This document shows positions 9,719 to 21,232 of a DNA stretch of 64,000 nucleotides, piece after piece. The notes beneath the pieces were generated by a model that was given only the letters and a program-made list of their open reading frames with translations, did no database searches and was not told the DNA's origin. This DNA is from Takakia lepidozioides (Eukaryota > Streptophyta > Takakiopsida > Takakiales > Takakiaceae): positions 23,806,001-23,870,000 of the forward strand of contig CM060731.1 of the NCBI GenBank assembly GCA_030704615.1, in the 5' to 3' direction. A program made the translations under genes and the position numbers. Within the stretch, counting starts at the first letter, position 1, and each line of letters begins with the position of its first letter.

Positions 9719-11350
9719 ATGGTCCTTCCATCGTATGTTTCAAAGTCGTCCGTCACTAGGAGTGTTCAGAAGTTGGCAAACAATGAGCACACACCCTCCG
9801 ACTCAACTTCCGTCCACTCAGTAATCGACATATTGTGGAGGATGAAGACAACGGGTTCCCGCTCCGGTGACCTTCTTAGGCTTGATTACGACAAAACTCC
9901 AATCCATTCTGTGGAAACTTTGCCTGATGTTGTGGATGAGAATGCTATCTACGAGTTCCCTCCAGTGCCGGCAGGCGCAGGCCCAGACGACATGCTAGCA
10001 GGAATGAACAGGAAACATGACGGCCACCCTTGGTGTGTCACCAAAACTTCATCGTCCAACCTGGGTGATGGAGTTTGAGTGAGATATGTATTGTGTGCTG
10101 GGCATCTTAAATGTTTCTCGAGTACATGTTACCATTACACGAGCAAAGGCACCCGGAATGAGACTGACTAGATTGGCAATTCGTCGACCCCATTTTGGCC
10201 TCAAGGTAGAGTTCTTGCAGGGACATTCAAGTGTGCCCATTGCAACCCAGCCCCTACGTGTATGGCAGTGTGCAACGCCAAGCAGTACTACGTCGGGACC
10301 GTCGGCCCAGCGTGCACCAGAGCATGCATTCACATCGGAAAGCATGACCACCCCGTCGCCAGAGGCAATTGCAGAGTCGCTTTTCAACAAGCCCACGATA
10401 TTATCAAGGAGGAGGTGAGGTTGAGGCCGGGAGCAAAACCAAAGCAGATACAGCTCGCATCCGCACATAGAATTGCAATTGGCAGAATAATGTCGGAGGA
10501 CGGAAGCACAAGAGAGAAGCTGGGCGAGGGGGACATGAAGGAGTTGCTGGAAGCTGTCTCCTAAGTGTGCAGCCCCAATGTCAGGAACCACATTGTCGGC
10601 TGCAAGAAACGAATCGAAAGAGGATCAGACATGCACTCCATCTTGGAAGTGAAGCGCACATGCGGCTACGACTTCTTTCCTGGTCAAGGCTCAGAGACGG
10701 ACAGGTGCTTCATATTTAAGATGTCAACGTGCGGACCGGGGAGCGGTGTCGATTTGGTGAAGCGGATGACCAGTGGAGACCTCTCAAATTGCTGGGTCAG
10801 GTTCGACCACATCAGGCGAATTACCAACCACGATTGGGTGACAATGGGGGCACATGTATACGACCCACATTGCAGAAAGTTGATGACCATTGCTATCTGC
10901 AAAATGAAAGGAGAAGACACAGATTCGGAGTTGCATATGTGACGCGGAATTAATGAGCAAATGGCAAGAGCGAAGTTGCCCCCTCCCGATTTTAGGGGCT
11001 TCATGGCTGACAATGCCCAGGCGAACTGGGCTGCAGTGAGGAGGGTATATGGGGACGACCCAAAGACTCCAATGGAAGGTAAGGAGAGATCTTGCGGGTT
11101 CCACTTCATGCAGAGTTTGGCGCAAAACACGAAAAGGTTCGTGGTGTCACGCCACCGGCAGGATCATATCAGTATGTGCCTTGCGTGGAAAAATGCGAAT
11201 TCCATCGACAAGGCGGAGACCGAGTTTGCAACCATACGCGCCTAGTGGGTGTCTTCGGGGGCAGTGGATGTGAAAGATGAGGCAGAACTGCAAACGTGGC
11301 TTGCGTGGTGGCACTATAGATTCCGCCAGTTTGGAGACTACATGAGACAG
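9719..11350 (+). pseudogene. Mutator-like (MULE) DDE transposase, N-terminal and catalytic part
   Basis: One reading frame runs through this stretch with five in-frame stops (TGA 10076, TAG 10169, TAA 10562, TGA 10940, TAG 11243). In order: an acidic N-terminus; a Cys/His finger of GCM/WRKY/FLYWCH style (FKCAHC, then CNAKQYYV, then ACIHIGKHDHPV); a helical region; and the presumed DDE core with VTMGAHVYDP, a second acidic site in MADNAQANWAAVRRVYG followed by CGFHFMQSL, and KAETEF. This order of zinc finger, DDE core and downstream SWIM finger is the Mutator/FAR1-type layout. GACAG|GTAACA at about 11,350 could be a splice donor. The gene is inactive as it stands. Confidence 0.55.
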
Positions 11351-11562
11351 GTAACACATTTCTGTACTTGACAATTGTTCTGTTTTGTGCTTGGACATTC
11401 TCCACAATGAGTGACATTTCTAATTTCCTTCAACATGACATGAGCTTGGAGGATGACACAGATATGCCAACGACGAACATGGCCGAATTGGTGCACTCTT
11501 CCTAGCGTGCTTCCTCTGTGGCACATCTCGTTGACATGTTGACAGCAACAACATAAGATATT

Positions 11563-12842
11563 GTGAGGGCCATCATGCAACAATCTCGTTACTACCAGTT
11601 TCTGGGAGGAAAGCAATGGGGTATCGGACCAGACAGGCAGGAGATGCTGATGAGGGCGGCGCATCATTCGACCGATCCCAAAAAATGGACTGCTGCATTG
11701 CGGGAAACAATAAGGTCAATGCCGTTACACAGTCGAGGGAACTGCCTGGAGGGCGATGTCCGCAGCCGGCCGGTGAAGAGAAGAATTGAGGACATGCCCG
11801 GAGGCGACGGGGATTCATGGAGATCAGATATGAACATCCGCACTCAACCTCGGGGCGCAACGATGTTGCGTCCCACGCCTCCTCCCAGCAGGACTCGTAC
11901 CCCCTCTCCTGCAGCATCCATGGAATCGCTGCCAGAGTCGGGACAACAGCCGAGGATGAGCATGCTGCTCCTATTATCGTTACCCAATACAACATTCCAA
12001 TCGTGGAGCGAGATGTGTCGGCCTTGCAGTGGAGAATTGCACGGACCCGTCCGTCATTTCGTGGGAAATGTTGTGTTGTTCATGTCGACACCAACCAGAG
12101 ATGCAATGAGATGATTCGGAGGAGCCCGCAGGGCGGTGTGCCTGCCCCTTGCTTCATAGGGAGATTTGTGTGCGCAAAGTTTGTGGAGGCCACACTGAAG
12201 GAGTTTTGTTCTGCACGCACGACATCATGTCGTGTGTGTTCGGCAAGCCCAAGTATGGTGTACAAGGCATGCCTGAACCACCAGCAGTCTGGCCTGTGGC
12301 AACAGGTACAAATCTTTACCCCGGAGGAGGTAGACGCTCTAGGAAGTGCAGGGTTTCGACTGGTGGAGAGGACAGACGTTCCACGAAATCCAATTCCCAG
12401 TCGTCATCCTCCTCCCACGAGAAGGTCTTTGCCCGCAGCTTGGCCCACCCATCGGTGGGGGAAACTGAAAAGACGGCGGCCACCAACAAAGGCAAATGAC
12501 ACCAGGATGGCCAACGCTCTTGCAATGCCCTGCATAGTGCAAGGTTGCAGGGATGTTCCTCACCCCGGGATGGGGCGCATATTTCAGTTGTCAACAGCCG
12601 GGTCTACTGCGCGCAGTGTCGTGTATGCAATCACGGTTTCTCAGTACCCAGCTTGCAACTGTGAGGACTTCCTTGTTATGGAATCGAAGAATGCAGCATA
12701 CGTCCCCTGCAAACACCTTTATTACATTTTTCTGAAGCGCATGTGTTGCATATCCGTAGTGGACGTCTTCATCCATGCTCCAACACTGAGTTTCAATGAG
12801 CTGCACAAGGCCCTACGGCAGGATACAGATCGGAATGCTTGA
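11563..12842 (+). pseudogene. MULE transposase C-terminus with SWIM zinc finger
   Basis: Two overlapping plus frames, joined by a shift near 11,950, continue the transposase: a Pro/Arg/Ser-rich linker, a Cys-rich patch (GKCCVVHVD, VCAKF, SCRVC), and near 12,640-12,740 a SWIM signature C-x-C-x(n)-C-x-H (PACNCEDF, then PCKHLYYIF). SWIM fingers lie C-terminal to the DDE core in Mutator and FAR1/FHY3 proteins, where they bind DNA or protein. The stop is at 12,840-12,842. The segment may begin with an exon after an intron at about 11,351-11,540. Confidence 0.55.
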
Positions 12843-13299
12843 CATTCCACATTCAGGAAGGACAAAGTAGCAATTATATTACATTCATCTTCTTGCACCC
12901 TATTTTTTTGTGAGGAATTATACACTTGGTGGTGCCGCACCGCCATGGCTCCAGGTGCATTTCGGTGCCGCAATACATGAGAATGTGGTTTTTGGCCGTG
13001 AATGGCATGGGCATGCTTTTTTTATTTTGGTTATGTCTATAAATGGATCCGAGGAAAGCATACATTGTGTGGAGATACACGGGTATTGTGGCCTATTTCA
13101 GCGCCGTTATTGGTCTGTATACTGCATAGTGCTTCCTTGTTACTGCTCTTCATTCAATTTGTGGTGATTTCGCAGCCCATCCTGGCGTTTTCGTCCACCT
13201 TTATGAGAAGACTCCAATTTGCTACCAATACATTGTCAGTGTTCTGCAAATGTGATGCCTTTACAAGATTGCTAGTTCTGTGTCCCAGTGGGAAGGGTC

Positions 13300-14127
13300 C
13301 TACTGCACATTCCAGCATTTGCATACTGCACCTTGTGCAAACAACAATCCATATGACAAAGGACACGTCCTAGCATACTGGCAGTGAATTGCAAAAAACC
13401 TTAACAGATTATTATCCAAGCATGTATATTCCCCATATGGCACAGGGAAGCTACTTGATTTCTGAATCAAAATGTATGTGCCATGAGTGTCGGCAAGTCG
13501 AAACATGTCTACTCTAGCATGCATGACCTATGGTCCCCTCGCCCAAGAAGAAGGAACTCGAACTGGCCTCTCAAGGACCTCCTGAGTGACCGGGTGCCGA
13601 TATTTGAACAAAATGTCAGTGGTTTCTGTTGCCCGGTTGAAACGAACGAGGATGTCGTGTTTATCGATAGCGCCCCCTTTGTAGAAGGACGTTTTCATAG
13701 TGGGCCCTGTGTTCCCCTCCTCCTCATCCTCATAACTGAAGAGAATGTCCCCACTTTCCGAGCCAGTCCGTCCACGCGTGAAGTTTTCACCTATGCACTC
13801 ATCATACGTCCACTCGCAACAATTCCAGCGATACAGCAACGCTGTGTGTGATCTGTTCGGCTCCCACTCAAGCGGAAAGTCCAGGTCCATGATGCGTAGG
13901 AACCACCTGCTCCCCAGCCGGGGTCCAGGAGAATCGTGCAATCCTGGAAGAAACTCCATTGCTCTCAGCTGGACAAGTCGAGGATCGTCCCTGTAAACAT
14001 CTAGGAAGACAATGATGTCGTCTGCTTTCGGGACAATGACTCCCGTCTGGCGTCGATAGATGTGATTCGGGCACGACATGGCCTCACGACACAGCAAGAA
14101 CTCAGAGCAGGGAGGAGATGGGCACAA
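13300..14127 (-). pseudogene. Unknown companion ORF of the Mutator-like element
   Basis: The minus frame from 14127 to 13528 (200 codons) is open and has a coding-like composition: IVFLDVYRDDPRLVQ, FLRIMDLDFPLEWEP, CCEWTYDE, then acidic FSYEDEEEGN and ILFKYRHPVTQEVLE. A weaker continuation on the same strand lies at 13,524-13,300. I do not recognise the family. It faces away from the 64-bp array and towards the transposase gene, so array and ORF may be the right-hand side of the element. Confidence 0.35.
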
Positions 14128-14299
14128 CAGAGAAGAGTGAAGAGCAAAATGAGAGCGAGGCCGGCGGAAGAGGGATATATCATTGCTGCACTACCAATGT
14201 CGTATGCGGCAGAACTTCTATTTCCTCCGACATGTGTGCTTTTATTAGACAAATCCGCACCAGTTTCAGGAGAGTTTGCAAAACTCCCTCACCGTAAGG

Positions 14300-14790
14300 C
14301 GGGTATTTGCTCTCCGGAACCCAATTTCGGCGCCGTTATTGGATGGACTGCGGAAGCTTCAGCCGAGAATTTTGTTTCCGGAGCCCAATTTCGGTGCCGT
14401 TATTGGTTGCACTCCCCAGCCTTCAGCCGGGTATTTGGTTTTTGGACCCCAATTTCGGCGCCGTTATCGGCTGCACTCCGGTGGCTTCAGCCAAGTATTT
14501 GGTTTCCGGGGCCCAATTTTGGTGCCGTTATTGGCTGCACTCCGGAGGCTTCAGCCGGGTATTTGGTTGGCGGAGCCCAATTTCGGCACCGTTATTGGCT
14601 TCACTCCCGAGCCTTCAGCCGACTATTTATTTTCCTGTGCCCAATTACGGCGCCGTTATACCCAACCATCCTGCACTTCTGCAACAGTACTATCCACGGT
14701 TATAGGTCGCCATTGCGTTTTCGGAGTCTGCAAACCCGGATCCTAATTCCGTTTGCGTCTCTTCCTCTGGAATAATTTCGGTGCCGTTAT
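14300..14790 (+). repeat. 64-bp tandem array with GGCGCCGTTATTGG core
   Basis: The string CCCAATTT(C)GG recurs at 14320, 14384, 14448, 14512, 14576 and 14640, exactly 64 bases apart; a more distant core follows near 14,775. Each unit carries TTTCGGCGCCGTTATTGG and a CTTCAGCCGGGTATTTGG part. Since 64 is not a multiple of 3 and the unit has no stop in any forward frame, all three plus frames stay open for about 400 bases. Single copies of the GGCRCCG core also occur at 5,585, 9,541, 9,609, 12,963 and 13,103. Confidence 0.9.
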
Positions 14791-15015
14791 TGCCCATAAT
14801 TCAGTTTTTCTATGACCTGGCCTGGCGGTCCATGAGCCTGGGCTCCAAGTCATGAGCGGACACTGGTACTTATGAGCGGAGTGCTTCCAACATGAGCGCG
14901 GAAATCTTCGAAAACCTTCTCTTCTTATACTACTTTCGATTATTTTATAGTTTTGGGCCCGAAAAAAATCTGCTGAAATCCGAAGTGTGTTACTTTGCGG
15001 CTCATGGGTGAGCCA

Positions 15016-15112
15016 TGCCCGCTCATGAGCTCATGGAATAGCAACCCCCCTGTGGAACGCTGTGATGGGCTGTGATAGGCTGTGTGGCACTGTGATGGGT
15101 TGTGATAGCTAT
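15016..15112. repeat. CTCATG block followed by inverted CACAGCC array
   Basis: GCCCGCTCATGAGCTCAT and a trailing AATAG-AACC stretch match 5,696-5,760 in the same orientation. The array that follows (15,043-15,112) reads CTGTGATGGGCTGTGATAGG, the reverse complement of the array at 5,763 and later. The array is thus flipped relative to its flank between the two sites. Confidence 0.65.
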
Positions 15113-16515
15113 GCGAACACCTGTACTTCCCGCCCTCGTCATACACGCTCGGCTTAGCGACAAGTGCTCCATACTCCGTTGGTATCAGTGGCGCAGCCCG
15201 TGACTGTTTTTGTGTTTCAACATGCAAATCGTACTGCAATGGTTTGTCATGGATACCACTGTATCCCTTCAACTTATTGGCATTGACTCTCCCCAGCATT
15301 TCTTTGTTAATGGTTTGTAACATGACGGTGTTATTATCAAACATCTTCTGTATGACATAAGGTCCTTTCCATGGTGATTTAAGCTTAGAAGCTTTAATCT
15401 TCCCCTTCTTCTGCAACCACAGTACCAAATCTCCCGTCTTAAAAGTCTTTAATTTACCTTCATCAAACTGATCCTTTCTCTTCATCTGAATTTTGGTCAT
15501 GTTATCAGCTGCATCAGCACGTACTTCTTCCACATGGTATAATTCATGTTTCCTGACCTTAATTGAATCTTCCAATTCCATTCTCCTTCCCCATTCAGTT
15601 CTCATGGTAGGTAACAAGAATTCCACTGGAAGTAAAGCTTCCATACCATAAACTAATTGGAATGGTGTATACTTAGTGGTGACTTTATATGAAGTCCTGT
15701 ATGACCACAAAGCTGTCAGCAGCTTTGTATCCCAATCTGTTCTGTTTGCATTGACTATCTTAGCCAAGATAGTACATAGTATTTTGTTGGTAGCCTCTGC
15801 CTGCCCATTACCCTGTGGGTAATAAGTTGTACTCTTCCTATGCACAATCATGAACTCTTTAGTCAATAGTTCTATGGTCTCATTAATGAAATGACTTCCC
15901 TAGTCACTGATAAATTCCAGGGGACAGCCAAATCGTGTAAGTATGTTCTCATACAGGAACCTTGCTGTGGACTTAGCTGTGTTGTCCCTCAGAGCTTTAG
16001 CTTCCACCCACTTTGTAGTATAATCAGTGGCTGTGATTACATACTTGTTCTGTGTATTCTTGGCTGGTGGGTTAATTGGTCCAACAAAGTCTAGTCCCCA
16101 TTTCTGAAATGGTTCAGTAGGCATCGTAGGATGCAAAGCCCTCTTCCCAGATGTCTGCAATGGTCCTAGCCTCTGACACTCATCACAACTCTTATAATAC
16201 TTGTGTACATCTTTGAACAAAGTAGGCCACCAGTAACCTGCGAGTAGTATCTTTCTACTTCTCTTCTCCAAAATGACCTCCAGCCACTCCTTTATGAACT
16301 TCCTCCAAAACTTTATTTACTTCATGGTGGTACAAGCATCGTTTAAGTACTCCATCAGGTCCTAGCTTATACATTCTGCCCCCTACCATAGTATAAGGTA
16401 AAGCCTTGATAGCGATTCTCTTCCTCTGCTCCTTTCCATAACTAGGTGGGCACTGACCATGAGTAAGGTAGTATCTGATTGGCCACTGCCAATCTAACCA
16501 GTCATCTGCACTTCC
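15113..16515 (-). pseudogene. Ty3/gypsy integrase
   Basis: The integrase inserts the element cDNA into host DNA. On the minus strand it shows the HHCC zinc domain (HHEV...HKG, then CDECQRLG near 16,180), the core domain with Asp in LDFVGPI (about 16,090), Asp in FISD at 15,903, and Glu in QGNGQAEATNK (about 15,800), a D,D35E arrangement, followed by a C-terminal domain with LVLWLQKKGK and SPWKGPYVI. One TAG at 15900-15902 replaces the Gln of the very conserved SDQG stretch. The C-terminus ends near 15,120, and the open frame beyond it is array sequence. Confidence 0.85.
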
Positions 16516-17960
16516 CTACACCTCCACCGCAAATAAACTCGCATCAGGTAATTGGTCGTCTACTCCTGTGGCGGGCTCTCCTGTTGATAGGCGTGACAAG
16601 TGATCTGCCACAAGATGCAAACGGCCAGGCTTGTAAACAACTTCGAACTCAAACTCGTGCAAGATTATTAACCACCTTGCTATCCTTCCACTTATCAAAG
16701 GTTTGTTCACCAGATATATCAGAGCCTGGTGATCCACATAAAACATAAACTTCCTTCCCAATAGGTAATGCCTGAATTTCTTGACTGCATAAATCATTGC
16801 CAGTGCTTCTCTTTCGTTGTGCTATAGTTCCTTTCAGCACTGTTCATCAACCTGCTAGCATAGTACACAGGTGAATCTATATTTCCTGTAACATTTTGGG
16901 CTAACATTGCTCCCAACGCTTCTCCTGAGGCATCACAGTGAACATGAAATACTACATGCCAGTGAGGGTTAATCAGCACAGGGATAGTTGTTACTGACAA
17001 TGTAAGTTCCTCAAAAGCCTGTTGACATTCAGCTGTCCATGCAAACACTGCATCTTTCTTCAGAAGCTTGCTCAATGGTGCTGCTATCTGTGCATACCGT
17101 CTGACAAATCTTCTGTAATAACTGGTTTGTCCAATGAATCTCCTTAGACTCTTAACATTTACTGGTGGTGGAGAGGCTTTAATGGCCTCTGTCTTTCTGG
17201 GATCCACAAGAAGTCCCCTCTTACACACAATGTGTCCCAAAAGCACCCCTGAGTTCACACAAAAAGTACACTTCTCTGGATTCAGGCCCAGACCTCTCAT
17301 CCTGCATCTGGCCAAACATAACTCCAATTTATGCAAGTGCTCATTCTTAGAGCTGTAAACACTGAAATCATCCAAGAACACCTGCATGAAATCATCGAGA
17401 TACTCATGAAAAGATTCACTTATCACTCTCTGAAAGGTTGCTGGTGCATTACAAAGTCCAAAAGGCATGACTTTGTATGCATAAGCACCCCAGTCTGTGA
17501 TGAAAGCTATCTTTCCCTGGTCTTCTTCTGCCACTTGCACTTGATTATAACCACTGAAGCCATCCATGAATGAGTACATCTCATGGCCTGCCACAGTGTC
17601 CAATACCGCTTCTGTGAATGACAAAGGGAAATGATCTTTCTTCGTACAAGCATTCAACTTCTTATAGTTCACACAAACTCTCAGTTTACCATTCTTCTTG
17701 GGAACTATCACAATGGGTGACAACCAAGTTGTATACTCTATCGGGTATATAAACTTAGCCTCAGCCAACTTCTTGATCTCTTCTCCAACCTTCTGTGCAT
17801 AGTTGGGATTCATTCTGTACCTTGCCTGTTTGATTGGTACTGACCCTGGTTCTAGCTCAATCTTATGCTGACAGATCTCAGGTGGTATCCCTTTCAGATC
17901 CTCGTAGCTCCAAGCAAATACATCTCTGTATTTGATGAATAGACTCTTAGCTTCCTCAAA
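16516..17960 (-). pseudogene. Ty3/gypsy reverse transcriptase and RNase H
   Basis: The minus frame from about 17,960 reads through IPPEICQHKIELEPG into the RT (TTWLSPIVIVPKKNGKLRVC, YSFMDGFSGYNQV, PFGLCNAPATFQRV, and the catalytic VFLDDFSVYS). The connection (RRFIGQTSYYRRFV) leads to RNase H (VHCDASGEALGAML, VDHQALIYL, DHLSRL). A one-base deletion near 16,800 shifts the frame inside RNase H, and TAG at 16516 ends it where the next codons read GSADDWLDW. RT and RNase H copy the element RNA into DNA. Confidence 0.85.
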
Positions 17961-17963
17961 GAA

Positions 17964-18745
17964 TTATGGCTCCAAATCAGCCCCTACCTTCACCATCCTC
18001 GGTTCCCCTTCAGTTCCCACATTCACTTCTCTCACCTGCTCATCAGCTGTGATTGTCCAACCAGTCACCACTTCATCTTGTAAACTCACAGTGGCTGGTT
18101 CTTCTAGGATTTCCATTTCTCCCTCTCTTTCTTCATAGAAATGTGGTGGGTAACTGCTTGTTTCACCCTCAATTGGTGTTGCTGTCACTACACCACAGCA
18201 GATACCTTTTAAACAACTTAGGCCTTCCAGTCGCATCTCTGCAACCTGTTCCCACTTTGGGTGTGTTGCGAACAGGGTAGCTTCATACTCCTCATCAAGT
18301 CCTCCCCTCCAGTCATACTCCCTGACCCCTCGAGGTATTCTCGTAGCAGGTAATCTACTAGATTTCTTAGTGGTGATTTGTATCTTGTGCATCCCATCAT
18401 GCACAGTTAGTAATTGCTATTCCAGTCATGGAATACCCTGGCCTGTTTCAGCCACGGTCGACCCAGCAATAAGGAGTAAGCTTCCATAACTTCATCCATT
18501 TTCAACACAGTTACTGTGATAATAAAGATCATCTTTTCAATCTGTATCTTAACTCCTCTTATCAATCCCAATGGCTGTACACTTCTTTGATCTGTCATTG
18601 TTACTGTAAATGGGGCTGGTCTGTCATGATATTCACTCCAGAGCCTCCATCTATTAGTACATCAGTTAGTTCCGTGCTTCCAATTCTCAATTGGATTACT
18701 GGCATAGAATCATCAAAGTCCATGACTGTTTCTCGCCCTTCCAGC
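17964..18745 (-). pseudogene. Ty3/gypsy protease region and linker
   Basis: Near 18,640 the minus strand encodes VLIDGGSGVNIM, the active-site loop of the aspartic protease that processes the Gag-Pol polyprotein of plant Ty3 elements. Further on, LLLGRPWLKQARVFHDW (about 18,420-18,470) is the conserved end of the protease domain. The frame shifts after gag (near 18,750), again near 18,600, and once more near 18,405. The linker to RT is acidic and ends at TAA 17964. Confidence 0.75.
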
Positions 18746-18746
18746 T

Positions 18747-21212
18747 TCACACTATCACCTTGCTATTCAGGTCTGTGTTCCCTGTCACATGGGCAATTCG
18801 ATTGATTGCTTGATATAGCCTGTGTCTACAATAAGGTGCCACAGCCAATAGCTGTCCAATGGTAATCTCCGCTTTGGACTGGCATATTACTTCAGCCAAA
18901 GTCCCTTCATTACTCTGCATTTCTGCAGCTTCTTTCTTTCCTTCATCCTCACTCACTTCTTCTTCTCTTTCAGAATCAGAGGAATCTGCCATAGGAATAT
19001 CAGTACTCTTCTGCATTTCCCTTATGGTATCTGCCACTTCCTTGTGCAGTTCCTTCTCATCTCTCCAAGCCTCATCATCTTCAGGCACATCACTGCCATC
19101 TTCATTATCATCACCTTCCTCATCTACTGGAGGTATTATTTTGGCTTTGCTTCTGGTTACTGTCATTGTACTTACTTCTGGTACAACACATGGCCTAACC
19201 ATGTGAGCTGCCACCACTGGCCCCTCATTCACAGGAGCTCTCATCTCATTCTGGTGTCTGATCCAGAATGGACAGGCTGCCTTGCGATGTCCTGCCTGAT
19301 TACAATAGTAACACAGTTCTTCCCCATTAGGTCCTCGCCCTTGGTCTGTTCTGGGATTGTTTTTGTAATCCTGATTCCCTGGCTGGTAATTCCCCCTTGG
19401 ATTACCCTGATAGTTGCCTCTGGAATTTCCTTGGTAATTCCCTCTTGGATTACCTCTCCCTTCCATGCCATTGTTATAACCACCAGGCCTACCATAGTGG
19501 TCCTGATCACTGTTTCTTCTTGGTTGGGACTGCACTTGATGCACCCTTACTTGCCTAGGTTCTCTTGCTGCTGTCCTTCTATTGTAATAACAATTCTCAG
19601 TAGAATGGTTATCCATTTTACAGATAGTACAATGTTTCTCCTTCATGTGGCATTCAGTGGTGGTATGGCCTTCATTCTGACATTTTGCACACCAAACACC
19701 CTTCCTCCAATGTGTTGCAGCCTCTGTGGCATACTTCTTCAAGATTTCTTCTAATCTTTTCTCATAGTTATCCCTCTTCAACTTTTCCTTCCTCTTACTC
19801 TTCCTCTTAAGCTCTTGCTCTTTTTCCTCATCTGACTCATCCTCAGAGTCCTCATCATCCCTTTTCTCTCTCCTGAGCATTCCCAATTGCTCAATTTTGT
19901 TCGCTGTTTCAAATGCCTCCTCCACTATATTATGGGGTAACATATCCACTTTCTTTTGCAACTCTGGTCTTAGTCCACTCACAAACCAAGTCTTCTATAA
20001 ACCTGGTGCTGGTACAGCAACCAGCTTTTTCATCATCAATTCCATCTTTTCCATATACCCCTCAACAGTTTCATGCTTCTTTTGCTTTAACTGTTGTAAA
20101 CTTCCATACACTTCATCCTCAGTTTTACTTGTCCTGAACCTATTTCGGAATGCTGTATTCAAGCCATTCCAGGTTAGGAAATGATTATCAGGGAATCTTG
20201 CATACCATTCACTTGCTTTCTTTATAAGTGAACAAGGAAACAGTCTTATCTTGGCATCATCGCCATTCTAATTGTTCATAATACACATGTGCTCAAATTG
20301 GCTAATGTGTACATCAGGATCCCCTTTCCCTGAATATATTGGAAAATGTGGTTTTGCCCGTGTTGGTTGTAACGCCATCTGTGGCCCTACCCCCTGCCCA
20401 CTGACAGGTGCTGGCCCCCTTGCTGGTGCTGGTCCTTGAGGATCTGTGGTAGTTGTGGTGGAACTTCCACCAAGTGCTGGCCCCTGAGCACTCCCTGCTA
20501 CTGGCCCCACTATATTCACAATATTCCCAGCTCCAGTTGCACTACTTCCCACACTCCCTGTCCCCCCAGAGCCAGATCCAGGCTGCCCGCTTGATCCCCT
20601 TGAACCGACACCTTCATTGGCCTGTGATCCAAGTGCTCCACTTGATCCAGGTCCAACGGGTTGGGATGTCCTAGTTGTAGTCTCAACCTCAGCTGTTGGG
20701 TCTACTTCATCATACTCTTCCTCTTCCAATTTCTTCTCTCTGTTTTCATCTTCCAAGTTCTGCCCTTGGGTTTCTTCTTCTTCACTCATGTAACTCAATT
20801 GCAATGGTGTTGGAGAGTCTGAACTCTCCGTTGGCTCTGCCACATCCTCTCCTCCTTCTTCGTCTTCCGTTTCAAAAACTGGAGTTCCTGCTTTTGGTGT
20901 TCCATGCCAACTCTTATCAAAGATTTCTGTCAAATCTTTTATCCAGGGATGTACCTCAGATCTTTCACCTCGTGGTTGATCTTCTTCCTGTACCAATTCC
21001 CTTAATCTTTCTTGCAAAGAAAAAGAAGGAATGGCATCCAACTCTAGTTCTTCCAGTATGGGTGATGTACTCTCTGATCTTAATGGTGTGAGAGGTCCAG
21101 ATGATTCCCCTATGTCTATTCCTCTCTCCCAAAGATATGGATAATTAGCTTTCAGATAGCTTTCTCTTTTTGCTGAATATCTCTGGAGTCTAGCTTCTCT
21201 TTCATCACTCAT
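18747..21212 (-). pseudogene. Ty3/gypsy gag with two zinc knuckles
   Basis: Starting at 21212 (MSDEREARLQRYSAKRESYL), the first part is acidic and then very Gly/Ser/Pro-rich. The capsid part follows (ASEWYARFPDN, TWNGLNTAFRNRF, near 20,170-20,250), then a charged hinge. There is one clear standard knuckle (CYYCNQAGHRKAACPFW, about 19,310) and an upstream Cys/His cluster (CAKCQNEGHTTTEC with CTICKMDNHSTENC, about 19,590-19,690). TAG codons at 20268 and 19995 interrupt an otherwise continuous frame. Gag forms the particle that packages element RNA. Confidence 0.8.
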
Positions 21213-21232
21213 GTCCCATGTCTTTCATTTCT

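Noticed and set aside
14062-14775. Three overlapping proteins with repeated FGAVIG peptides
   Set aside because: They come from the 64-bp tandem array, which is open in all three frames. There is no start or codon bias to favour one.
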